Origin: HGM12713 sp045593725
GTDB taxonomy: Bacteria; Bacillota; Clostridia; Oscillospirales; CAG-272
Length of the DNA stretch: 25,938 nt
NCBI GenBank assembly: GCA_045593725.1
Contig: JAZNXE010000013.1
Location: 1 to 25,938, forward strand
Reading direction: 5' to 3'
In this document: positions 6,671 through 13,266 of the stretch, in pieces
Position numbering within the stretch: position 1 is the stretch's first letter
How the letters are laid out: every line of letters begins with the position of its first letter
Made by a program: the position numbers and the translations under genes
Notes under the pieces: model-generated
Seen by the model: only the letters and a program-made list of their open reading frames with translations
Told to the model about the DNA's origin: nothing
The model's database searches: none

Positions 6671-7162
6671 TTATCCTTTTATTTCACCGCAAGCTATCTT
6701 CTTCCCCGCGTTTCCCGCGGGCTGTGAAGTAAAATCATCTATGGACTCGTGTATAACAATAGTTCTACCCACTATTTCCTCCACAGCAAATCTGTTTGTC
6801 AAAAAAGCCGAAAAGGCACTGCCGTCCGCGCCGAAAAGAGGAGGTAGGTCACCCGCGTGGTTGGGGTGCTCGCATCCCGCTGTATCGTAATGACCTCCCG
6901 TATTGGCAAAGGGGTCGTTTTCATTTCCCTCACAGGCTGAACCCTCGTGAATGTGGAAGCCGAATATCTTCTCCTTACACGCGCCCTCACCCTTTGGTAA
7001 CCCATTTATGTTTGCTACTACAAGGACTCCCATAGGTGTTTCATAAAAGCGAACAGTTCCATATATATTGGGGTATTCCCCACTTCCCCTAACTCTGGCT
7101 ATTGCTTTTGGTTGTCTGCCAAACAGACCCGAGAAATCAGAGTATCCATTGCTTATGTACAT
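6671..7162 (-). CDS. Cu/Zn superoxide dismutase family protein without signal peptide
   Basis: A protein of 163 residues from the ATG at 7162. I prefer this to the GTG at 7174, which overlaps the GAGG ribosome site. Copper ligands are His70 and His72 (GFHIHEG), bridging His91 (GGHYD) and His138 (VIHES). Zinc ligands are His99, His102 and Asp105 (HPNHAGDLP). Cys77 and Cys158 could form the usual disulfide. The position of the catalytic arginine in GNAGxRxACG is Lys155, which should lower dismutase activity. There is no signal peptide, although most bacterial SodC enzymes are exported. It may act as a cytoplasmic dismutase or as a metal-binding protein. The next upstream unit is the terminator of the RNA at 7251, so it seems to be a single gene. 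Confidence 0.85.
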   Translation of the reverse strand: MYISNGYSDFSGLFGRQPKAIARVRGSGEYPNIYGTVRFYETPMGVLVVANINGLPKGEGACKEKIFGFHIHEGSACEGNENDPFANTGGHYDTAGCEHPNHAGDLPPLFGADGSAFSAFLTNRFAVEEIVGRTIVIHESIDDFTSQPAGNAGKKIACGEIKG

Positions 7163-7221
7163 ACCGCACCTCACTTGTTTTTTCTAACATTATATGTTTT
7201 GAGTGCGGTATTTGACAAAAA

Positions 7222-7249
7222 AGCGCCTCGAAAAATCGAAGCGCTTTTC
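7222..7249 (-). terminator. Strong terminator after the 6S RNA candidate
   Basis: On the minus strand a GC-rich stem (AAGCGCTTCGA with TCGAGGCGCTT, one mismatch) is followed by six T residues. It begins just past the 3' arm of the structured RNA, as expected for a stand-alone RNA gene. Confidence 0.85.
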
Positions 7250-7250
7250 T

Positions 7251-7466
7251 TGCCCCACCGAGCCGTGTAACCGAAATAGAGAGACCCTTTTTTCCAGGGT
7301 GGTGTCCTATCTCACGCTTTACTGCTCCCAACGTCCTCGAAATCATGTTGAGACAAGTCAATCAAGATGAAATGAGGGAGGTCTGCAAACCACGCTCGAG
7401 CTCTATTTCAGACTCCTTTAACTAAATGTGGCTCTTATGACCGATTATCACGCACTAAGCAGGGTA
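7251..7466 (-). ncRNA. ssrS: Structured RNA, probable 6S RNA
   Basis: No open frame fits this stretch, yet it has a start, a stop and structure. The 5' arm (ACCCTGCTTAGTGCGTG from 7465) pairs with the 3' arm (CACGGCTCGGTGGGG ending near 7252) through about 14 pairs, closing a molecule of about 215 nt. A -10 box TATATT (7478-7473) lies seven bases upstream of the 5' end, and a terminator follows at 7249-7222. Near the 3' end, CACCCTGGAAAAAAGGGT followed by GGTTACACGGC resembles the 3' half of enterobacterial 6S RNA (CACCTTG...AAGGGTT...GGGTTACAGCC), recalled from memory. 6S RNA binds sigma-70-type RNA polymerase holoenzyme by imitating an open promoter. Internal hairpins (e.g. GAGTCT...AGAGCTC) are also present. 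The RNA gene is likely real; the 6S assignment is moderately sure. Confidence 0.6.
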
Positions 7467-7520
7467 TTCATTAATATAAGTTTAAGCAGAAATACCTCTT
7501 GATATTCCTAAATCGGACAC

Positions 7521-7829
7521 TTAATTATCGTAATCTATCTCCTGAGAAAAGAGATCATCGAAATAGTCAGCTATATCGTCCAGCTCGTCATCATCGTCAA
7601 CGGTTACGAGTACCTCCTCGTCGCCGTCCTTGGCAAGCTTGAGAATAACGTATTCGCAAACGTCGTCATTTGCGTCCTCGTCCTCCACAGGTATCATAGC
7701 GAAGTAGCGCTCGCCGTCCTTTTCGTATTCACCAATGACCTCAAAATCTATCTCGTTTCCGTCCTCGTCGGTGAGAGTAAATATTTCAGCCATTTCTTCC
7801 TCATTGTTGATATTCTTGTTATCGTTCAT
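7521..7829 (-). CDS. DUF1292 (YrzB-like) acidic protein
   Basis: A protein of 102 residues. The DUF1292 core runs from EIFTLTDEDGNEIDFEVIGEYEKDG through YFAMIPVED and EYVILKLAKDGDEEVLVTVDDD, followed by an acidic tail. The family is common in Firmicutes; in Bacillus the homologue yrzB sits near the Holliday-junction resolvase and alaS. Its function is unknown. GGAG precedes the ATG, and it has its own promoter (7860-7888). No terminator separates it from the structured RNA starting at about 7466, so the two may share read-through transcription. Confidence 0.9.
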   Translation of the reverse strand: MNDNKNINNEEEMAEIFTLTDEDGNEIDFEVIGEYEKDGERYFAMIPVEDEDANDDVCEYVILKLAKDGDEEVLVTVDDDDELDDIADYFDDLFSQEIDYDN

Positions 7830-7859
7830 TTCTTTTCTCCTTACTTTTACTGTATTTAT

Positions 7860-7888
7860 ATTTTACAATATTACCTCTCAAATGTCAA
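7860..7888 (-). promoter_or_regulatory. Sigma-A promoter of the DUF1292 gene
   Basis: Minus strand TTGACA (7888-7883), 17-base spacer, TAAAAT (7865-7860), between the hemW stop and the DUF1292 start. Confidence 0.75.
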
Positions 7889-7901
7889 CTGTTTTTACGC
7901 A

Positions 7902-9023
7902 TTATTCAAAATCCAACATTTGAGAAAGAATACTGTTGCTCACAAAAAATCCTTTTGTGGTAAAGGCTACGCTTCCATTCCTTTCCTCGAAAAAGCCTCC
8001 TGCAATAAACCTGTCGGTATCGGGAAAATCAGACTTAAAATCGTTTCCCCATCTCTGTCGGTAATCCTTGAGTGCTATTCCCCTATCAAGGCGCAAGCCA
8101 AGCATAACGTACTCGCGTCTGCGCTCTTCACTCGATACGGCATATCTTTCCTCGGTTATATCCCTTCCCGCAAGAAATGCTCTTATATCCCGTGAATTGC
8201 CGAAGCGCTCTCCACCAACGCAGGAATGTGCCGCCACTCCAAAACCGATATAGTCCTTTAACGTCCAATATCTCAGATTATGCCGCGACTCCCTATTTGG
8301 CTTTGCGAAATTGCTTATCTCATATCTGCCGTATCCGTTTTCCCTTAACAGCTCAACACAACGGCAATACATAGTATATTCCTCGTCCTCGTTTGGCAGG
8401 ATAAGCTTATCTCTATTCTTTGAAAACAGAGTTCCTTCCTCTATCTTAAGACCGTACGAGGAGATGTGCTGGGGAGAAAGTCTGCACACCTCCCCAAGGG
8501 TTTTCTCAAAGCTCTCGGGGGTCTGGTCAGGGATTCCGTACATCAAGTCAAGGCTTATGTTGTCAAAGCCCGCCCTTATGGCGCTGGCGTATGTGTGGCA
8601 CAGGTCCTTGAAGCTATGTACTCTGCCAAGAGCCAAAAGCTCATTATCGTTGGCGCTTTGCATCCCTATGCTTAATCTGTTTATTCCAATACCTCTTAAA
8701 TCGGACAGCCCCTGATATGAGATACTTGCGGGATTACATTCAACGGTAATCTCGGCATCGGGCATAACACTAAAGCACTCATAAATTGTACCCATCAGCC
8801 TCTCAAAGCATTTTGTGGGAAGCAACGTGGGTGTCCCTCCGCCGACATACACTGTTTCCACCGGCTTTTTGCTACTCTTCGCAAAATCCTTTATGCGTCG
8901 GCAAAGCTCCTTTGTATATGCATTAAGCATATCATCACTCAGGTCGGTATATGAACAAAAATCACAGTAGTTACATTTTTTTATGCAGAACGGAACGTGT
9001 ATATATATCCCTAAGCTGTCCAT
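7902..9023 (-). CDS. hemW: Radical SAM heme chaperone HemW
   Basis: A protein of 373 residues. The radical SAM cluster motif CIKKCNYC (Cys13, Cys17, Cys20) opens the protein inside IYIHVPFC...CDF, the HemW form rather than that of oxygen-independent coproporphyrinogen oxidase HemN. VYVGGGTPTLL follows (SAM binding), then TVECNPASI, INRLSIGMQS, LDLMYGIPDQT and a C-terminal HemW domain with YEISNFAKPNRESRHNLRYW. HemW proteins bind heme and deliver it to target proteins such as respiratory enzymes; they were long misannotated as HemN. GGAGG precedes the ATG. No promoter is visible between it and the PII-like gene, so it may depend on read-through past the hairpin at 9045-9067. Confidence 0.93.
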   Translation of the reverse strand: MDSLGIYIHVPFCIKKCNYCDFCSYTDLSDDMLNAYTKELCRRIKDFAKSSKKPVETVYVGGGTPTLLPTKCFERLMGTIYECFSVMPDAEITVECNPASISYQGLSDLRGIGINRLSIGMQSANDNELLALGRVHSFKDLCHTYASAIRAGFDNISLDLMYGIPDQTPESFEKTLGEVCRLSPQHISSYGLKIEEGTLFSKNRDKLILPNEDEEYTMYCRCVELLRENGYGRYEISNFAKPNRESRHNLRYWTLKDYIGFGVAAHSCVGGERFGNSRDIRAFLAGRDITEERYAVSSEERRREYVMLGLRLDRGIALKDYRQRWGNDFKSDFPDTDRFIAGGFFEERNGSVAFTTKGFFVSNSILSQMLDFE

Positions 9024-9044
9024 TTTTCCTCCTTGATTAACATA

Positions 9045-9067
9045 AGAGCCACAGCTTGTGTGGCTCT
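9045..9067. terminator. Hairpin between PII-like gene and hemW
   Basis: AGAGCCACA (9045-9053) and TGTGGCTCT (9059-9067) form a perfect 9-bp stem with a 5-base loop. On the minus strand, the direction of both neighbours, the following sequence has no good T-run. It probably attenuates rather than fully stops transcription into hemW. Confidence 0.5.
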
Positions 9068-9116
9068 CTTTTCTATCCGTGATTATACCCCCCAGCCAAG
9101 TACGGCAACGCCAAGC

Positions 9117-9821
9117 TTAATCCTTGTCAACCGTATCGCTGAATCGGAAGCCTGCCGTATCCGTAACGGGAAGCGAGAACACCAGCGCGTGAGCCTTAGT
9201 ATCTATTCCCGCCTTCTGCATTATAGCCTTCATTATCTCCTTCTTGTTGGATGAAGTGGAAACAATAAGGACTATCTCCTTTTCCTCTGCTAACGATAAT
9301 CCGAAAAACTTCTGCGACAGCGCGCCTGTGCCCTTTGCGCGTATAGTAGTTCCTCCTGCCGCACCTGCCTCCCGTGCCGCATCCATTACCATATCCGTAT
9401 ATCCCTTTTCATATACGGCAACTATAAGCTCTTTAGTCGTTTGCATGGTCCTATCCTCCTTAGTTTCGGTCATACCGTTTTCTTCACCTGTCCTCTGTCC
9501 CGCGCTGAAATACTCAAGCGCCTTAGCTCCTCCTATTCCCGATAAAGGTACTGCTACCGCTATACCTCGGTCGGGAAGGTCTATTTTCATATCTACCGTC
9601 AAGCCCCGAAGGACATCCCTCAGGTTTTCCTCGGTCATAAGAGAAAGCAGCAAGTTCTTTTCATTCTTCTCTATTCCAAGGAGAGAAAGAGTTTTCTCGT
9701 GCGCGGTTCCGTTACATGCCGTATTGTATATAACCGATACGTTACAGCCCTTGAAAAAGCTTTCATATTCCTCGCAGTCAGCCCTGCGAACAATTGTCAA
9801 AAGTAAATAAAGACCTCTCAT
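9117..9821 (-). CDS. Two-domain PII-like regulatory protein
   Basis: A protein of 234 residues from the ATG at 9821, which has AAGGAG and GGAGTG upstream; the longer frame would need TTG. Two PII-like ferredoxin folds can be seen. The first spans residues about 1-98 (MRGLYLLLTIVRR... ending GIAVAVPLSGIGG). The second spans about 127-225 (TKELIVAVYEKGYTDMVMDAAREAGAAGGTTIRAKG... ending ALVFSLPV). The second carries the usual PII opening in which a Gly-rich stretch leads to the T-loop. A charged linker joins them. PII proteins bind nucleotides and 2-oxoglutarate or other anions and gate membrane transporters. Its gene lies 17 bases downstream of the DUF1538 gene, so it likely regulates that membrane protein. 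The ligand is unknown. Confidence 0.8.
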   Translation of the reverse strand: MRGLYLLLTIVRRADCEEYESFFKGCNVSVIYNTACNGTAHEKTLSLLGIEKNEKNLLLSLMTEENLRDVLRGLTVDMKIDLPDRGIAVAVPLSGIGGAKALEYFSAGQRTGEENGMTETKEDRTMQTTKELIVAVYEKGYTDMVMDAAREAGAAGGTTIRAKGTGALSQKFFGLSLAEEKEIVLIVSTSSNKKEIMKAIMQKAGIDTKAHALVFSLPVTDTAGFRFSDTVDKD

Positions 9822-9838
9822 ACACTCCTTCTCCTTTC

Positions 9839-11443
9839 TCAAAAATCAATAATGTCATCACTCTGGTTGTCATCATCCACAGTATGCTCCACAGCCTCTG
9901 CGGCGGTTATGCTTACAAAGTCAATCGTCATCTGACCGTCCTCAGCTATTACCTCTTCACGGGAAACGGTCTTCGCTGCCTTGTTACTCTTAAGCTTATA
10001 AACAAGACCAAGTATTTGTATAGCTATAAGGGGTGTCATAGCAACCATAGCCACTACTCCAAAGGCGTCCTCTGCAATATTACCTCCTACCGCGGTACAC
10101 GCTCCTACCGCAAACGGCAACAGAAATGTTGCGGTCATAGGTCCCGAAGCAACTCCGCCTGAGTCAAAGGCTATGGAGGTAAACACGTCCGGAACCACGA
10201 AGGAAAGCAGTAGCGCAATAGCATATCCGGGAATAAGTACGTATAATATGGGGATGCCTGTAAGTACTCTGAGCATAGCTATTCCTACGGAAATAGCTAC
10301 TCCCACAGACAGAGCTAAGGACAGCACCTTAGAGGGGATTGCTCCCGATGTTTCATCCTCTACCTGCTTCGTGAGCACGTGCACCGCCGGCTCAGCCGCG
10401 ACTATGAAATAACCTATCAACATTCCGATGGGTATTATAAGCCACTTAAGCCAAGAGCCCGCAAGTGTAGAGCCAAGAAGATTTCCCAGTGGCATAAAGC
10501 CCACGTTAACACCCGTGAGGAACAGGGTAAGCCCAAGGAAGGTATATAAAACACCTATAAGTATTTTGCCCAAGCCCTTAGTACCCATTCCTCCGCTCAG
10601 CGCCCTGAATATAAGGAAGAACACCACTATGGGTCCTACGGCTATAACTACCTCAGAAGCATAATGAGGAAGCTGTGTAAAAAAGCTCATAAAGATTTCT
10701 CTTGAGTCGTTAAGCGTGGGTATCTCATACACCTCGGGAGTAAGTGTATCCACGTTGTTAAACAGACCCAGCATCATTACTGCTATTATTGGTCCTATGG
10801 AGCAGAGAGCTATAAGACCGAAGCTATCGTTTTCGGCTTCCTCGTCGGCTCTTATAGACGCAACACCCACGCCGAGTGACATAATAAACGGCACGGTCAT
10901 AGGTCCTGTTGTAACTCCTCCCGAATCGAAGGATATAGCAAGGAAGCTTGTGGGAACGAAAGCCGCGAGGATAAACACCACGGCGTAAAATCCAAGAAGA
11001 AGATACTTTAATCTTACCTTGAATATTATTCTCAGCATGGCTATCACCAGCATAGCCCCAACTCCCACAGCCACGGAGAGTATGAGCGTTATGGAAGATA
11101 TGCTTTGTATCTGTCCCGCAAGGACCGTGAGGTCAGGCTCGGATATGGTTATCATAATACCAACAAACAAGGAAATGAGAACGATTATCCATATCTTCTT
11201 TGTTTTCGTAATCTTTGAGCCTACGTATTCTCCCATAGGCATCATAGATATCTCAGCGCCAAGAGTGAATAGCCCCATTCCGAATATAAGCATTACCGCT
11301 CCAAGCAAAAAGGAAAGCAAAATAGGCGCGTCCACAGGAACTATGGTTATAAGAAGCAACAGCACTATTCCCGTAACGGGAAGAACCGATGCCAAGGATT
11401 CTTTTATTTTTTCAACAAGGATAGTCTTTTGAGAAAACTTCAA
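9839..11443 (-). CDS. DUF1538 membrane protein, possible transporter
   Basis: A polytopic membrane protein of 534 residues made of two homologous DUF1538 halves. Both halves contain a matching stretch: SFDSGGVTTGPMTVPF and AFDSGGVASGPMTATF. Both also contain a matching helix start: GMGLFTLGAEISMMPMGEYVG and GLTLFLTGVNVGFMPLGNLLG. Such inverted or tandem halves are typical of transporters. The substrate is unknown. Translation starts at TTG (11443) with AAGGAGG eight bases upstream; no ATG occurs in the first 50 codons. The C-terminal 60 residues are acidic and cytoplasmic. The adjacent PII-like gene suggests control by cytoplasmic metabolite sensing. Family certain, role inferred. Confidence 0.9.
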   Translation of the reverse strand: MKFSQKTILVEKIKESLASVLPVTGIVLLLLITIVPVDAPILLSFLLGAVMLIFGMGLFTLGAEISMMPMGEYVGSKITKTKKIWIIVLISLFVGIMITISEPDLTVLAGQIQSISSITLILSVAVGVGAMLVIAMLRIIFKVRLKYLLLGFYAVVFILAAFVPTSFLAISFDSGGVTTGPMTVPFIMSLGVGVASIRADEEAENDSFGLIALCSIGPIIAVMMLGLFNNVDTLTPEVYEIPTLNDSREIFMSFFTQLPHYASEVVIAVGPIVVFFLIFRALSGGMGTKGLGKILIGVLYTFLGLTLFLTGVNVGFMPLGNLLGSTLAGSWLKWLIIPIGMLIGYFIVAAEPAVHVLTKQVEDETSGAIPSKVLSLALSVGVAISVGIAMLRVLTGIPILYVLIPGYAIALLLSFVVPDVFTSIAFDSGGVASGPMTATFLLPFAVGACTAVGGNIAEDAFGVVAMVAMTPLIAIQILGLVYKLKSNKAAKTVSREEVIAEDGQMTIDFVSITAAEAVEHTVDDDNQSDDIIDF

Positions 11444-11474
11444 GTCCTTATCCTCCTTTATATTCTATCATTTA

Positions 11475-11503
11475 ATTATACCATCTTATTAATTATTTTT
11501 CAA
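11475..11503 (-). promoter_or_regulatory. Sigma-A promoter of the DUF1538-PII unit
   Basis: Minus strand TTGAAA (11503-11498), 17-base spacer, TATAAT (11480-11475). Confidence 0.75.
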
Positions 11504-11545
11504 TAGCCTGTACCAAAAAACTATTTTTACAGTTCTTTAATAATA

Positions 11546-11575
11546 TTGACACAGCCATTCTTAATATGATATAAT
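11546..11575 (+). promoter_or_regulatory. Sigma-A promoter of dat
   Basis: TTGACA (11546-11551), 18-base spacer, TATAAT (11570-11575), 29 bases upstream of the ATG. Divergent from the DUF1538 promoter. Confidence 0.8.
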
Positions 11576-11604
11576 ATACATAATGACAGCGAAAGGACAA
11601 CGCT

Positions 11605-12450
11605 ATGCAAAATCTGGGTTATTATAACGGTAAATACGACCTTATAGAAAATATGAGCATACCTATGAATGACCGCGCCTGCTATTTCGGCGACGGACTG
11701 TTCGAGGTAGCCTATGCCCGAAACAGAAGGATATATGCCCTTGAGGAGCATATGTCAAGGATGTACGACAGTGCCCTATATCTGGGATATGATATCCCTC
11801 TCACTAAGGAAGAATTTTCCGCTCTTCTCTACGAGCTTTCGGCAAAGGTAGATTGCCACGAGCAACTTATATATTGGCAGATATCCCGCGGAACCGAAAT
11901 GAGAAGCCACGCCCCACAAAATCCGCTGAAGGCAAATATATGGGTAACTATACGTGAAAAGCAGATGCTTCCTCCCTATGAGCCAATGAAGCTTATCACC
12001 GCACCCGATACGAGATTTTTCCATTGCAATATGAAAACACTCAACCTTTTGCCAACGGTAATGGCATCAATGGCAGCAAAGGAGGCGGGTGCTGACGAGG
12101 CAATATTCCACAGAAACGGCACGGTCACCGAGTGCGCTCATTCCAATATATGCATCATTCGTGATGACGGAGCAATACAAACCGCTCCCGCGGATGAACT
12201 CATACTTCCCGGAGTCACCAGAGCACACATGATAAAAGCTTGTGCTGAGCTGGGTATTCCCTGCATAGAGGAGCATTTCACCCTTGGTGAGCTGATGAAC
12301 GCCGCAGAGGTGGTAGTCATATCCTCGGGAACGCAATTCCGCCCCGCATGCGAGGTCGATGGCAAAAAGGTTGGCGGAAGATCACCCGAAACGGTAAAAG
12401 CCCTGCAGGAAAAGCTTTACGGTGATTTTCTCAGAGAAACAGATATATAA
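11605..12450 (+). CDS. dat: D-amino acid transaminase, class IV PLP enzyme
   Basis: A protein of 281 residues of the branched-chain/D-Ala aminotransferase fold. The opening YYNGKYDLIENMSIPMNDRACYFGDGLFE is diagnostic. The lysine in NMKTLNLLPTVMA (about residue 145) should hold pyridoxal phosphate. GTVTECAHSNICII and LPGVTRAHMI bind the cofactor. RSH in RGTEMRSHAPQ matches the R-x-H motif of canonical D-amino acid transaminases, which binds the substrate carboxylate; this favours D-Ala transaminase over branched-chain or 4-amino-4-deoxychorismate lyase activity. It converts pyruvate and D-Glu to D-Ala and 2-oxoglutarate, feeding cell wall synthesis; ddl lies 9 kb away on the same strand. AAAGGA precedes the ATG. 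Single gene with its own promoter and terminator. Confidence 0.88.
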   Translation: MQNLGYYNGKYDLIENMSIPMNDRACYFGDGLFEVAYARNRRIYALEEHMSRMYDSALYLGYDIPLTKEEFSALLYELSAKVDCHEQLIYWQISRGTEMRSHAPQNPLKANIWVTIREKQMLPPYEPMKLITAPDTRFFHCNMKTLNLLPTVMASMAAKEAGADEAIFHRNGTVTECAHSNICIIRDDGAIQTAPADELILPGVTRAHMIKACAELGIPCIEEHFTLGELMNAAEVVVISSGTQFRPACEVDGKKVGGRSPETVKALQEKLYGDFLRETDI

Positions 12451-12455
12451 TAAGC

Positions 12456-12503
12456 ATCCCCCATTTTAGCGTATTCTCCGTATAACACGCTAAAATGGGG
12501 GAT
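12456..12503. terminator. Long-stem terminator between dat and spoVT
   Basis: A perfect 17-bp inverted repeat (ATCCCCCATTTTAGCGT at 12456-12472 with 12487-12503) and a 14-base loop lie between the convergent genes. The downstream T-run is interrupted (ATTTCTTT) on the plus strand. Likely serves dat and possibly both genes. Confidence 0.7.
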
Positions 12504-12527
12504 ATTTCTTTGGTTACTCGACCTATT

Positions 12528-13088
12528 TTAACTTTCCATCTGCTTTCCGAGGAAATTCGCCGCTGTCATTATAAGCTTGGTTTCAACATCTGCGGCGGGA
12601 GCGTCCTTTCTTCTCTCCGCAGCGCAGAGAGATGCTACGCAACCTATAACGTCACCCTCGCTCACTATGGGCATAGCGCAGCTTATATATCTGTCACCGC
12701 CGTCGCTGGTGGGATATATCTTATCTCCCTCTCCGTTTTCTCCCGAATATCTGTACATACCTCTTCCCTGCATTACCGTGTCAAGTCCTGATGATATGCT
12801 TCTGTCCATATATTCCTTTTTTGAAACTCCCGCCACCGCTATGACCGCATCCCTGTCGCAAACAACGACCTCCAGATTGCAGGTCTTGTAAAGCGTTTCC
12901 GCATACTCTCCCGCGAAATTGGTCAGCTCGCCTATGGGAGAATACTTCTTAAATATTACCTCTCCCTCTCTGTCGGTATATATCTCAAGCGGGTCGCCCT
13001 CGCGTATTCTCATTGTTCTTCTTATTTCTTTAGGTATAACTACCCTTCCAAGGTCGTCGATTCTTCTTACTATTCCTGTTGCTTTCAT
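12528..13088 (-). CDS. spoVT: Stage V sporulation protein T, AbrB-family regulator
   Basis: A protein of 186 residues, close to the Bacillus SpoVT length. Residues 1-50 are the AbrB swapped-hairpin DNA-binding domain (MKATGIVRRIDDLGRVVIPK, then RTMRIREGDPLEIYTD). Residues about 55-182 form a GAF-like domain (VVVCDRDAVIAVAGVSKKEY, CAMPIVSEGDVIGCVASL). SpoVT is made in the forespore, where it tunes sigma-G genes for spore coat and germination functions. The ribosome site is weak (AAGG, 11 bases upstream). The upstream element at 13139-13168 looks like a forespore promoter. With spoVAC it shows that the organism is a spore former. Confidence 0.95.
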   Translation of the reverse strand: MKATGIVRRIDDLGRVVIPKEIRRTMRIREGDPLEIYTDREGEVIFKKYSPIGELTNFAGEYAETLYKTCNLEVVVCDRDAVIAVAGVSKKEYMDRSISSGLDTVMQGRGMYRYSGENGEGDKIYPTSDGGDRYISCAMPIVSEGDVIGCVASLCAAERRKDAPAADVETKLIMTAANFLGKQMES

Positions 13089-13138
13089 ATATCTTTAAGC
13101 CTTCCCTTGCTTTCTATTTTATGGATATTATCCGCTCT

Positions 13139-13168
13139 TAGTGTTCTCTGCCCAAACCAATCTTATAC
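13139..13168 (-). promoter_or_regulatory. Candidate forespore sigma (F/G) promoter of spoVT
   Basis: Minus strand GTATA (13168-13164), 15-base spacer, GAGAACACTA (13148-13139). The -35 fits GYWTA, and the -10 fits nine of ten positions of GGNRANANTR (recalled consensus). The leader would be about 45 bases. Confidence 0.45.
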
Positions 13169-13229
13169 TGTTTTATCATTCTTTCTTCTGAAGGAAAATA
13201 TATACAAAATCGCAAGAAACCATAGTTTC

Positions 13230-13266
13230 AATAAATATCCCCCCGTTATACGGGGGGATATTTATT
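13230..13266. terminator. Terminator overlapping the dehydratase stop
   Basis: A perfect 17-bp inverted repeat, AATAAATATCCCCCCGT (13230-13246) with 13250-13266 and a 3-base loop. It overlaps the stop codon of the minus-strand dehydratase gene. Six G-C pairs in a row make it very stable; the trailing sequence is AT-rich. Confidence 0.75.

Noticed and set aside
7260..7330. T-box-like block AGGGTGGTGTCC on the plus strand
   Set aside because: The full T-box sequence, stem I region and downstream aminoacyl-tRNA synthetase gene are missing; the terminator and promoter support a minus-strand RNA.
7902..9023. Oxygen-independent coproporphyrinogen oxidase HemN
   Set aside because: The motif context (IYIHVPFC...CDF) and C-terminal region are those of HemW.
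9244..9810. Plus-strand frame of 188 codons
   Set aside because: Antisense to the PII-like gene, no ribosome site, low-complexity Ser/Pro-rich product.
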